Positions 35,330 through 42,925 of a stretch of 64,000 bases of DNA are shown here, piece after piece. Source of the stretch: Viridibacterium sediminicola (GTDB lineage Bacteria; Pseudomonadota; Gammaproteobacteria; Burkholderiales; Rhodocyclaceae); contig NZ_JBDIVE010000007.1 in the NCBI RefSeq assembly GCF_039631295.1, positions 62,001 through 126,000 of the forward strand, read 5' to 3'. The notes under the pieces are model-generated. The model was not told where the DNA came from. It saw only the letters and a program-made list of their open reading frames with translations, and made no database searches. The stretch's first letter is position 1; every line of letters begins with the position of its first letter. A program made the position numbers and the translations under genes.

Positions 35330-38300
35330 GCGAAGGCCGATTCAACCTGTCGGCGCTCGCGGTACGCGAACGCGCCATCACGCTGTTCCTGATCATCCTG
35401 ATTTCGCTGGGCGGAGCCCTGTCCTTTTTCAAACTGGGGCGGGCCGAGGATCCCTCATTTACAATCAAGGTCATGACGATCGTCACCGCCTGGCCCGGCG
35501 CGACCGCGCAGGAGATGCAGGATCAGGTCGCCGAGAAGATCGAAAAGCGCTTGCAGGAGCTGCGCTGGTATGACCGCAGCGAGACCTACACCCGCCCCGG
35601 ACTCGCCTTCACCACGCTGACGCTGCTCGATAGCACGCCGCCGTCGGAGGTACAGGATGAGTTCTATCAGGCCCGCAAGAAGGTCGGGGACGAACTGCGT
35701 AACCTGCCACCCGGAGTGCTCGGGCCGTTTGTGAATGACGAGTATTCCGATGTGACCTTCGCTTTGTACGCACTCAAGGCCAAGGGGGTACCCCAGCGCG
35801 AGCTGGTTCGCGAAGCGGAAACCCTGCGTCAGCGCCTGCTGCATGTGCCGGGGGTGAAGAAAGTCAACATCGTTGGCGAACAGTCAGAACGTATCTACGT
35901 CGAGTTCTCGCACGAGCGCCTGGCAACGCTGGGCATCAGCCCGCAGGATGTGTTCGCCGCGCTGGGCAGCCAGAATGCCTTGACGCCGGCGGGTTCGGTC
36001 GAGACCAAGGGACCGGAGGTATTCATCCGTCTGGACGGCGCTTTCGATGAGCTGGAGAAGATCCGCAACACGCCTGTGGTGGCGCAGGGGCGCACGCTGA
36101 AGCTCGCGGACATCGCCACGGTGAAGCGTGGTTATGAAGACCCGGCAACGTTCATCATCCGCAATGCTGGCGAGCCGGCGCTGCTGCTCGGTGTTGTCAT
36201 GCGTGACGGCTGGAACGGGCTCGATCTGGGTAAGGCCTTGGACGGCGAGGTCAAAGCCATCAATGCCGTGCAGCCATTGGGCATGAGTCTGGACAAAGTG
36301 ACCGATCAGGCTGTCAATATCAGCACAGCGGTCAATGAGTTCATGGTCAAGTTCTTCGCCGCGGTGATGGTGGTCATGTTGGTGAGCTTTGTCAGCATGG
36401 GCTGGCGTGTCGGTATTGTGGTGGCCGCTGCCGTTCCGCTGACCTTGGCGGTTGTCTTTGCCGTGATGCTGGCGACCGGCAAGAACTTCGACCGCATCAC
36501 ACTGGGCTCACTGATCCTGGCGCTCGGCCTGTTGGTGGATGACGCCATCATTGCCATCGAAATGATGGTGGTGAAAATGGAAGAAGGCTACGACCGTATC
36601 GCGGCTTCAGCCTACGCCTGGAGCCACACTGCGGCACCCATGCTGTCAGGCACGCTGGTCACGGCGGTCGGCTTCATGCCGAATGGCTTCGCACGCTCTT
36701 CGGCGGGCGAATACACCAGCAACATGTTCTGGATCGTCGGCATCGCACTCATCGCCTCATGGGTGGTGGCCGTGGTTTTTACGCCCTATCTCGGGGTCAA
36801 GCTGCTGCCCGATTTCAAGAAGGTCGAAGGCGGTCACGAGGCGATCTACGACACGCCTCGCTATAACCGCTTCCGCCGACTACTGCGGCAGGTCATCGCG
36901 CGGAAGTGGATCGTCGCCGGAACGGTGATCGGCCTTTTCGTGCTGTCGGTGCTCGGCATGGGGGTAGTCAAGAAGCAGTTCTTCCCGATTTCTGACCGTC
37001 CAGAAGTGCTGGTCGAGGTCCAGATGCCCTACGGCACCTCGATTACCCAGACCAGCGCTGCGTCGGCGCAGGTGGAAGCCTGGCTAGCCAAGCAAAAGGA
37101 AGCGAAGACTGTCACCGCCTACGTTGGCCAGGGGGCGCCGCGTTTCTATCTGGCGATGGGTCCGGAGCTCCCGGACCCGTCGTTTGCCAAAATCGTGGTG
37201 CGGACAGATAACCAGGATGAGCGCGAGGCGCTGAAACACCGCTTGCGGCAGGCCATCGCCGAAGGCCTGGCCCCGGAGGCGCGCGTGCGTGTCACCCAAC
37301 TCATCTTCGGTCCGTACTCGCCCTTTCCGGTCGCTTATCGGCTCACCGGTCCAGATCCGGAGGTGTTGCGCAAGCTGGCGGAGGATGTGCGGCAGGTCAT
37401 GGAGGCCAGCCCGTTGATGCTCACGGTCAACACGGATTGGGGGGTGCGCGTACCCACACTGCATTTCACTCTGCAGCAGGACCGCTTGCAGGCCGTCGGA
37501 CTGAGCTCCAGCTCGGTGGCGCAACAACTGCAATTCCTGCTCAGCGGAATTCCTGTCACCGAAGTGCGTGAGGACATTCGCACGGTGCAGGTTGTCGCGC
37601 GTTCGGCGGGAAACAAGCGGCTCGACCCGGCCAGAATCGGCGACTTCACCTTGGCGGGCGTTCAGGGGCAGCGCATTCCGCTGTCACAGATCGGCAAAGT
37701 CGAGGTGCGCATGGAAGAGCCGATCATGCGCCGCCGCGACCGCGTGCCGACGATCACCGTGCGGGGTGACATTGGCGAAGGCTTGCAGCCGCCGGATGTG
37801 TCGGCGGCCATCACCCGGCAACTGCAGCCTGTCATCGACAAGCTGCCGAGTGGCTATCACATCGTGGAGGCGGGCTCCATCGAAGAGTCCGGCAAGGCGA
37901 CTGTAGCGATGTTGCCGATCTTCCCGATCATGCTGGCGCTTACGCTGCTCATCATCATCCTGCAGGTGCGCTCGATGGCCGGCATGGTGATGGTCTTCCT
38001 GACCAGTCCGCTGGGGCTGATCGGTGTGGTGCCGGCGCTGATCCTCTTCCATCAGCCTTTTGGTATCAATGCGCTGGTGGGCTTGATCGCGCTGTCGGGC
38101 ATCCTGATGCGCAACACGCTGATCCTGATTGGGCAGATTCGTGAGAACGAACAAGCCGGGCTGGACCCCTTCCGCGCCGTGGTCGAGGCGACGGTGCAGC
38201 GCGCGCGTCCGGTGATCCTGACCGCGCTGGCGGCAATCCTCGCGTTCATCCCGCTGACGCATTCGGTGTTCTGGGGAACGCTCGCCTATACGCTGATTGG

Positions 38301-38394
38301 CGGCACCTTTGCCGGAACCATCCTGACCCTCGTGTTCCTGCCCGCCATGTACTCCATCTGGTTCAAGATCAGGCCGGCGCTCCCGCAGAGCTGA
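35326..38394 (+). CDS. RND-family efflux pump, inner-membrane permease
   Basis: The 1022-residue protein has the AcrB-type layout: two repeats, each a large periplasmic loop with six helices. Helix 4 has LALGLLVDDAIIAIEMMVV with the proton-relay pair D405/D406. Helix 10 has GILMRNTLILIGQI, where Arg929 sits at the place of the AcrB relay Lys940. It exports substrates using proton import. It starts with GTG overlapping the adaptor stop. Substrates cannot be read from sequence, but the subgroup differs from the classical AcrB/MexB group. Confidence 0.95.
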   Translation: MSEGRFNLSALAVRERAITLFLIILISLGGALSFFKLGRAEDPSFTIKVMTIVTAWPGATAQEMQDQVAEKIEKRLQELRWYDRSETYTRPGLAFTTLTLLDSTPPSEVQDEFYQARKKVGDELRNLPPGVLGPFVNDEYSDVTFALYALKAKGVPQRELVREAETLRQRLLHVPGVKKVNIVGEQSERIYVEFSHERLATLGISPQDVFAALGSQNALTPAGSVETKGPEVFIRLDGAFDELEKIRNTPVVAQGRTLKLADIATVKRGYEDPATFIIRNAGEPALLLGVVMRDGWNGLDLGKALDGEVKAINAVQPLGMSLDKVTDQAVNISTAVNEFMVKFFAAVMVVMLVSFVSMGWRVGIVVAAAVPLTLAVVFAVMLATGKNFDRITLGSLILALGLLVDDAIIAIEMMVVKMEEGYDRIAASAYAWSHTAAPMLSGTLVTAVGFMPNGFARSSAGEYTSNMFWIVGIALIASWVVAVVFTPYLGVKLLPDFKKVEGGHEAIYDTPRYNRFRRLLRQVIARKWIVAGTVIGLFVLSVLGMGVVKKQFFPISDRPEVLVEVQMPYGTSITQTSAASAQVEAWLAKQKEAKTVTAYVGQGAPRFYLAMGPELPDPSFAKIVVRTDNQDEREALKHRLRQAIAEGLAPEARVRVTQLIFGPYSPFPVAYRLTGPDPEVLRKLAEDVRQVMEASPLMLTVNTDWGVRVPTLHFTLQQDRLQAVGLSSSSVAQQLQFLLSGIPVTEVREDIRTVQVVARSAGNKRLDPARIGDFTLAGVQGQRIPLSQIGKVEVRMEEPIMRRRDRVPTITVRGDIGEGLQPPDVSAAITRQLQPVIDKLPSGYHIVEAGSIEESGKATVAMLPIFPIMLALTLLIIILQVRSMAGMVMVFLTSPLGLIGVVPALILFHQPFGINALVGLIALSGILMRNTLILIGQIRENEQAGLDPFRAVVEATVQRARPVILTALAAILAFIPLTHSVFWGTLAYTLIGGTFAGTILTLVFLPAMYSIWFKIRPALPQS

Positions 38395-38443
38395 TCCGTC
38401 TTTGAGTCTCTGTTTGTGTGGTGCTGCAACACGATATGCATAA

Positions 38444-38470
38444 GATCCGAGGCGCAAGCCGTCTCGGATC
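38444..38470 (+). terminator. Possible terminator of the RND operon
   Basis: GATCCGAG, 11-base loop, CTCGGATC, about 50 bases after the pump stop. There is no T-run, so it is weak as an intrinsic terminator. Confidence 0.35.
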
Positions 38471-38637
38471 ACGTGTTTTCGTTGCGCTATCTTGTCTGAG
38501 ATTGCGGCCTAAGCGCTGAAATCGGCTTGATTTGCCATGGCGGCAGTTCTGTTCTGCGCATGCAATGGCACATGATGCCGCAGTGAAGCGTCGCAAAAAG
38601 GCCGCAAAAGCAGAGCGCCACACCCGACTTCACAAAA

Positions 38638-38663
38638 AAATAGCCCGCTTTGGCGGGCTATTT
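38638..38663 (-). terminator. Intrinsic terminator of ssrA, usable from both sides
   Basis: AAATAGCCCGC, loop TTTG, GCGGGCTATTT. On the minus strand it is followed by a T-run (the A-run at 38634-38640); on the plus strand by TTTTGTTTT. It lies 33 bases past the tmRNA 3' end. Confidence 0.85.
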
Positions 38664-38695
38664 TGTTTTAGCTTATTGAAGCTTATGGTGTTTAT

Positions 38696-39057
38696 TGGTG
38701 GAGGCGGCGGGAATCGAACCCGCGTCCGAAAGTCCTCTACAACTGGATCTACATACTTAGTCGGTCAATTTTTTTTAACACCGCGCATTGCCGATCGACA
38801 GGCCCGCGCGACGCGAGTTACCTATTTTTTAGCTCCACACCAAGTAACCCGATGCGGCACGATTCCCTGTGAATGACACTGCTGTCGGTTGCCCGACCTG
38901 ACCCAGAGAACAATCAGTGCAGTGGCTGAAGCCTTAAGCGGCTAGAGCGAATTGCTCGTCGTTTGCGAGTAAAACTTTTCAGATGGATTTACGAGGTCAC
39001 TGATCCTCGGTATGCACCACGCTGCTTCGCGACCCCCGTCGAAACCAGGTCGCCCCC
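38696..39057 (-). ncRNA. ssrA: Transfer-messenger RNA (tmRNA)
   Basis: The 362-base gene has the tRNA-like ends: 5' GGGGGCGACC pairs with 3' CGCCUCC before ACCA, and the T-arm GGGTTCGATTCCC is intact. The tag frame is GCAAACGACGAGCAATTC then GCTCTAGCCGCTTAA, giving ANDEQFALAA before the stop. tmRNA with SmpB rescues stalled ribosomes and tags the product for proteolysis. It is a one-piece tmRNA. An intrinsic terminator follows. Confidence 0.97.
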
Positions 39058-39070
39058 AGCAATCTTCATT

Positions 39071-39742
39071 CTACGCTTTGGCTGACAGGTAGTCCAACAG
39101 ATCCAGCGGCTGCTCGATGGTGTAGTCGGCGTTCCAGGCTTCAATCGGCTTGTCTTCGCCGATGTAGCCCCAGCGCACTGCGACGCTGTGCATCCCGGCG
39201 GCTTTGGCGGCAATGATGTCGCGTTCGTCGTCGCCCAGGTAGATGCAGCGCTCAGGCGCGATGGCGCACAGCGCGGCGGCGTGGAGCAGGGGCTCCGGCG
39301 CCGGTTTGGCCTTGGCCGTCGTGTCTCCGCTGACCACGCAAGCTGCGCGCTGATTCAGCTGCATGGCGGCAACCAGCGGCGTGGTGAAGCGGGTGTGCTT
39401 GTTGGTGACGATGCCCCAGGGCAGGCCGCGCGCTTCGAGCTCAGCGAGCAGGGCAGGCATGCCCGCAAAAAGCTGCGTATCGACGCAGATATTGGCGCTG
39501 TAATGTTGCAGGACGCGATCTGCCAGTGCTGCGTAGCGCGCGTCATCAGGACTGATGCCGTAGCCGGCGCGCAGCAGGCCGCGCACGCCCTGTGAGGTGA
39601 GCGGACGCAGCTGGCTCAGCGGCAGGGCCGGCAGGCCGTCTTCCAGGCGGGTGCGGTTGAGTGCGCCGGCCAGGTCGGGGGCCGTGTCGGCCAGGGTGCC
39701 ATCGAGGTCGAACAACACGCAGAGGATGTCGTGCTCAGGCAT
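39071..39742 (-). CDS. gph: Phosphoglycolate phosphatase (HAD family)
   Basis: This product of about 223 residues is a haloacid dehalogenase-type phosphatase. It has motif I LFDLDGTLADTAPDL with the nucleophile Asp, motif II in GIVTNKHTRF, a Lys in KAKPAPEPLLHAA (motif III) and YLGDDERDIIAAKAAG (motif IV). It removes 2-phosphoglycolate made in DNA repair and photorespiration-like reactions. ATG 39742 overlaps the ubiG end by 8 bases; a GTG three codons upstream is the alternative. ubiG-gph pairs are common in betaproteobacteria. Confidence 0.93.
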   Translation of the reverse strand: MPEHDILCVLFDLDGTLADTAPDLAGALNRTRLEDGLPALPLSQLRPLTSQGVRGLLRAGYGISPDDARYAALADRVLQHYSANICVDTQLFAGMPALLAELEARGLPWGIVTNKHTRFTTPLVAAMQLNQRAACVVSGDTTAKAKPAPEPLLHAAALCAIAPERCIYLGDDERDIIAAKAAGMHSVAVRWGYIGEDKPIEAWNADYTIEQPLDLLDYLSAKA

Positions 39743-40439
39743 GTTTGACACAGCGCATCAGGTAATTGACGTCGGTGCCGGCGCCCAGGCTGTAGCGCTT
39801 GTCGAGCGGGTTGTAGTGCATGCCGATCAGTTCGACCACGTCCAACCCCGCATCGCGTGCAAAGCGCGTCAGTTCGGCGGGCTTGATGAAGCGCTGGTAT
39901 TCGTGGGTGCCGCGCGGCAGCATGCGCAGCAGGTATTCGGCGCCGATGATGGCCATCAGGTAAGCCTTGGCATTGCGATTGATGGTCGAGAAGTACACCG
40001 AAGCCCCTGGCGCTGCGAGATCAGCGCAGGCGCGCACGGTGCTGGCCGGATCCGGTACGTGTTCGAGCATCTCCATGCAGCTGACGACTTCAAACTGGCC
40101 CGGGCGCTCGGCAGCAATCGTCTCGGCGGCGATCTTCTGGTAATCGACGCTCACGCCGCTATCCAGCGCATGCAAGCGGGCAACGGCCAGTGCCTTGTCC
40201 GACAGATCGATGCCGGTCACCTTGGCGCCGCGCTGCGCCATGCTCTCGGCGAGGATGCCGCCGCCGCAGCCGATATCGATGACGGCTTTGCCGCTGATGG
40301 GCGAGGCCGCGTCGATCCAGTCCAGGCGCAAGGGGTTGATTTCGTGCAGGGGGCGGAATTCCGATTGCGGGTCCCACCAGCGGTGGGCCAGTGCGCTGAA
40401 TTTGGCCAGTTCGCTATCGTCGGCATTGGTCTGAATCAC
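39735..40439 (-). CDS. ubiG: Ubiquinone biosynthesis O-methyltransferase UbiG
   Basis: This product of about 234 residues is an S-adenosylmethionine methyltransferase with VIDIGCGGGILAESMA (motif I). The typical UbiG N-terminus ELAKFSALAHRWWDP is followed by FRPLHEINPLRLDWI. It methylates two hydroxyls in ubiquinone synthesis. I placed the start at GTG 40439 because GGGGA lies just before it and it matches the usual UbiG start; an in-frame GTG at 40457 is the alternative. It is downstream of an intrinsic terminator that closes the ompA-like gene. Confidence 0.93.
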   Translation of the reverse strand: MIQTNADDSELAKFSALAHRWWDPQSEFRPLHEINPLRLDWIDAASPISGKAVIDIGCGGGILAESMAQRGAKVTGIDLSDKALAVARLHALDSGVSVDYQKIAAETIAAERPGQFEVVSCMEMLEHVPDPASTVRACADLAAPGASVYFSTINRNAKAYLMAIIGAEYLLRMLPRGTHEYQRFIKPAELTRFARDAGLDVVELIGMHYNPLDKRYSLGAGTDVNYLMRCVKHA

Positions 40440-40465
40440 GGTATTCCCCAGTCTCACAAGAAAAT

Positions 40466-40493
40466 AAAAAGCCCTGCCGAAGCAGGGCTTTTT
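40466..40493 (-). terminator. Intrinsic terminator of the OmpA-like gene
   Basis: AAAAAGCCCTGC, loop CGAA, GCAGGGCTTTTT, 19 bases past the OmpA-like gene stop and symmetrical enough to act from both sides. Confidence 0.85.
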
Positions 40494-40511
40494 CAGGCAG
40501 TGGCGGCTATT

Positions 40512-41264
40512 TTACTTGACGCCGACAGCTTCCAGTTCAACGCGACGGTCCGGACCGAAGAAGTCAACCAGCTTCTTGTTCTTGCCGTTGAACGGGCCGA
40601 GCTTCTTGTAGTCGTCGTTGGTCACCGGTTGGGTTTCGCCCTTACCTTCCGTGTAAACACGGTTGGCCGGCACACCCTTGCTCACCAAGAAGTCCTTGAC
40701 GGCAGCAGCACGCTTTTCCGACAGGGCTTGGTTGTAAGCATCGGAACCCAGACGGTCAGCGTGACCGACGGCGATGACGACTTCCAGCGAGGACAGCTTG
40801 GTCACGCGCTCAGCGAAAGCTGCGAGCTTTTCCTGACCCAGCGGGGTGACGACAGCTTTGTCGTACTCGAACAGGGCATCAGCCGGGATGTTGACCTTGA
40901 CTGCAGCGGGGGCCGGAGCAGGAGCCGGTGCCGGAGCGGGAGCAGGCTTCGGTGCCGGTGCCGGTGCGGGGGCCGGAGCAGGAGCGGGCTTCGGCGGCTG
41001 GCAAGCGGCTTCTTTGGCGAATTCCGGTTCGCAGGTGCAGCCGACCGGCTTGCCATTGGAGCCCATCACGCTCAGGGCCAGTTCCTTGGTCCAGATACCG
41101 GCCGAACGCCAGCACAGACCGTCGTTGGCGCGCTCGATGACCTTGTCGGCGGAGATTGCGTAGGGCTGCGGGCCAGTACCACTGGTGGTGATCGACTGGG
41201 CGAAGGCGCTGGTGATGCTTGCAGCGGCAAGAACCGTCAGCAGAAGTTTTTGACTTGTCTTCAT
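40512..41264 (-). CDS. OmpA-family outer-membrane protein with Pro-Ala linker
   Basis: The 250-residue product has a Sec signal peptide (cut after SAFA, 19-22), a small N-terminal domain with four cysteines (C51, C76, C78, C88), and a Pro/Ala repeat linker at 90-121. The C-terminal OmpA domain (about 125-245) has VVIAVGHADRLGSDAYNQAL and SEKRAAAVKDFLVSKGVP, which bind peptidoglycan. It lacks the eight-stranded OmpA barrel, so it is a periplasmic or envelope-anchored protein. GAGGAG precedes the ATG. A strong terminator follows the stop. Confidence 0.92.
   Translation of the reverse strand: MKTSQKLLLTVLAAASITSAFAQSITTSGTGPQPYAISADKVIERANDGLCWRSAGIWTKELALSVMGSNGKPVGCTCEPEFAKEAACQPPKPAPAPAPAPAPAPKPAPAPAPAPAPAPAAVKVNIPADALFEYDKAVVTPLGQEKLAAFAERVTKLSSLEVVIAVGHADRLGSDAYNQALSEKRAAAVKDFLVSKGVPANRVYTEGKGETQPVTNDDYKKLGPFNGKNKKLVDFFGPDRRVELEAVGVK
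40902..40997 (-). repeat. Pro-Ala codon repeat in the OmpA-like gene
   Basis: A run of near-identical Pro and Ala codons (GCC/GGC-rich 6-base units) encodes the PAPAPA linker, residues 90-121, with one Lys interruption at about 106. Such runs can change length by slippage. Confidence 0.75.
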
Positions 41265-41426
41265 ATGCTCCTCAATTACTGTTTGTGAAGAAAAGGACTG
41301 AGCGGATCACCCATGCCCATCTAATGCCCTTGCCTTGCAGCTTGATTGCACCGCAGGGCATTGGTTCTACTGCATCCTGCATTAAAAATTCATGACGCGA
41401 ATCAATGTAGAAATTGAATTCCCGCC

Positions 41427-42752
41427 TTAATTCTGCAGGGAATTCTGCCACAGCCGTGAAAGACGCAGCAATTCAGTGTTGTCATTATGCAACAGTACTC
41501 CTCCTTTCACCACATGCCGACCGCCGACCCAGGTTTCCTGGACGTGCTCGCGGCCGCAGGCATAGACGATGTGCGATGCAACATTGAATATTGGTGAAGT
41601 TTCAAGTGAATTCAGTGCGATAGCGCACATGTCGGCAAGTTTGCCCGGGCGCAGGCTGCCCAGCTCGGCGCTGCGGCCCAAGGCGTGTGCGGCGTGGATA
41701 GTCGCCATTTGTAAAATCTTGTGTGCTGGCAAGGCACTTGCATCCATCGTGCTGAGCTTGGCCAGCAGGGCGGCTTGACGCATTTCCTGCAGGATGTCCA
41801 GGCGGTTGTTGCTGGCCGCGCCGTCGGTGCCAAGACCAACATGAATCCCTGCGGCCAGCATGGCGGCGACGGGCGCCGCACCGCTGGCGAGCTTCATGTT
41901 GGAGACCGGGTTGTGGGCGATGCCGACATTGTTGAGGGCAAGGCTGGCGATTTCGTCCGGCGTCACATGCACGGCGTGGGCGATCAGTAGATTGGGCCCC
42001 AGCAAGCCCAGTGACTGTAGGCGTTGCAAGGGGCGCACGCCATGCTCGGCAAGGCTTTGCGCAATTTCATCGCGTGTTTCGTGCGCATGGATGTGGATCA
42101 TCAGATCCAGCTCTTCGGCGAGCGAGCCGATGCGTTCGAAGCTGGCGTCAGAAACCGAATAGGGGGCGTGCGGCGCCAGGGCGAAGTCGATCAGCGGATG
42201 CTCGCGCCAGGCGCTGTGTGCCTGCAGGCCTTTGTGCAAATAGTCGGCCGCGTCCGCGGCGTAGTTGGTCGGGAAGTCGATCACCGTCATGCCGATCACG
42301 GCGCGCATGCCTAGTTGTTCGTAGGCGCGCGCGGCAGCGTCCGGGAAGAAATACATGTCGTTGGCGCAGGTTACGCCACCGAGCAACATTTCGGCGCCGC
42401 CGAGCAAGCTGCCGTGGAAGACGAATTCCTCGCTGACGTGCTGTCGCTCGGCTGGCCAGATGGCTTCCTGCAGCCAGCGCATCAGGGGCAGGTCGTCGGC
42501 GTAGCCGCGCAGCAGCGACATCGGCGTGTGCGTGTGCAGATTGATGAGTCCGGGCAGCAGCACATGATCTTCAAGGCAGACGGTCTCGGTCGCGCTGTAG
42601 CGCAAGCGCGCCTCGCTGATCGGCAAGATGTCGAGGATGCGGCCGCCGCGCACGGCGACGGCATGATTTTCCAGCGTCAGCTCGGCGGGTTCGACCGGGA
42701 TCACCCAGCGGGCTTCAATCAGCAGGTCCAGGTGCTCAAGTGCTTGATTCAT
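41427..42752 (-). CDS. mtaD: TRZ/ATZ-type amidohydrolase, likely methylthioadenosine/SAH deaminase
   Basis: The 441-residue metal-dependent deaminase has the binuclear-family motif LINLHTHTPMSLLRGYADDL, then HAPYSVSD, IHIHAHETRDE, LLIAHAVHVTPDE and the C-terminal GLGTDGAASNNRLDI. It deaminates 5'-methylthioadenosine, S-adenosylhomocysteine or a related purine. It starts at ATG 42752, divergent from gyrA with 173 bases between. The symbol mtaD is the usual name in this genomic context; substrate is inferred from family. Confidence 0.88.
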   Translation of the reverse strand: MNQALEHLDLLIEARWVIPVEPAELTLENHAVAVRGGRILDILPISEARLRYSATETVCLEDHVLLPGLINLHTHTPMSLLRGYADDLPLMRWLQEAIWPAERQHVSEEFVFHGSLLGGAEMLLGGVTCANDMYFFPDAAARAYEQLGMRAVIGMTVIDFPTNYAADAADYLHKGLQAHSAWREHPLIDFALAPHAPYSVSDASFERIGSLAEELDLMIHIHAHETRDEIAQSLAEHGVRPLQRLQSLGLLGPNLLIAHAVHVTPDEIASLALNNVGIAHNPVSNMKLASGAAPVAAMLAAGIHVGLGTDGAASNNRLDILQEMRQAALLAKLSTMDASALPAHKILQMATIHAAHALGRSAELGSLRPGKLADMCAIALNSLETSPIFNVASHIVYACGREHVQETWVGGRHVVKGGVLLHNDNTELLRLSRLWQNSLQN

Positions 42753-42925
42753 GGCTTGGGCGGGCTGTTGTAGGGGTGGTGGATAGGCCGGGCTCTCGGG
42801 GGTACGGCATGTTACAATTGCACGCTTTTGGGAAAGCCTTGGCTTGCTTCAGCCTGCCTTTGCGGGCGTTGTGCTGACCGCCTCTGCTTGTTCGCGCATT
42901 CCGGATATTACGACACTCGCGCCAC

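Noticed and set aside
16068..38696. A canonical genomic island with att repeats
   Set aside because: No integrase and no direct repeat of the tRNA-Leu or tmRNA 3' ends was found, so only a weak suggestion is kept.
40902..40997. A CRISPR-like repeat array
   Set aside because: The repeats are short Pro/Ala codon units within an OmpA-family gene, with no spacers.
39597..41288. A 563-codon plus-strand frame across gph, ubiG and the OmpA-like gene
   Set aside because: It is antisense to three recognised genes and to an intrinsic terminator, and its product has no coherent domain.
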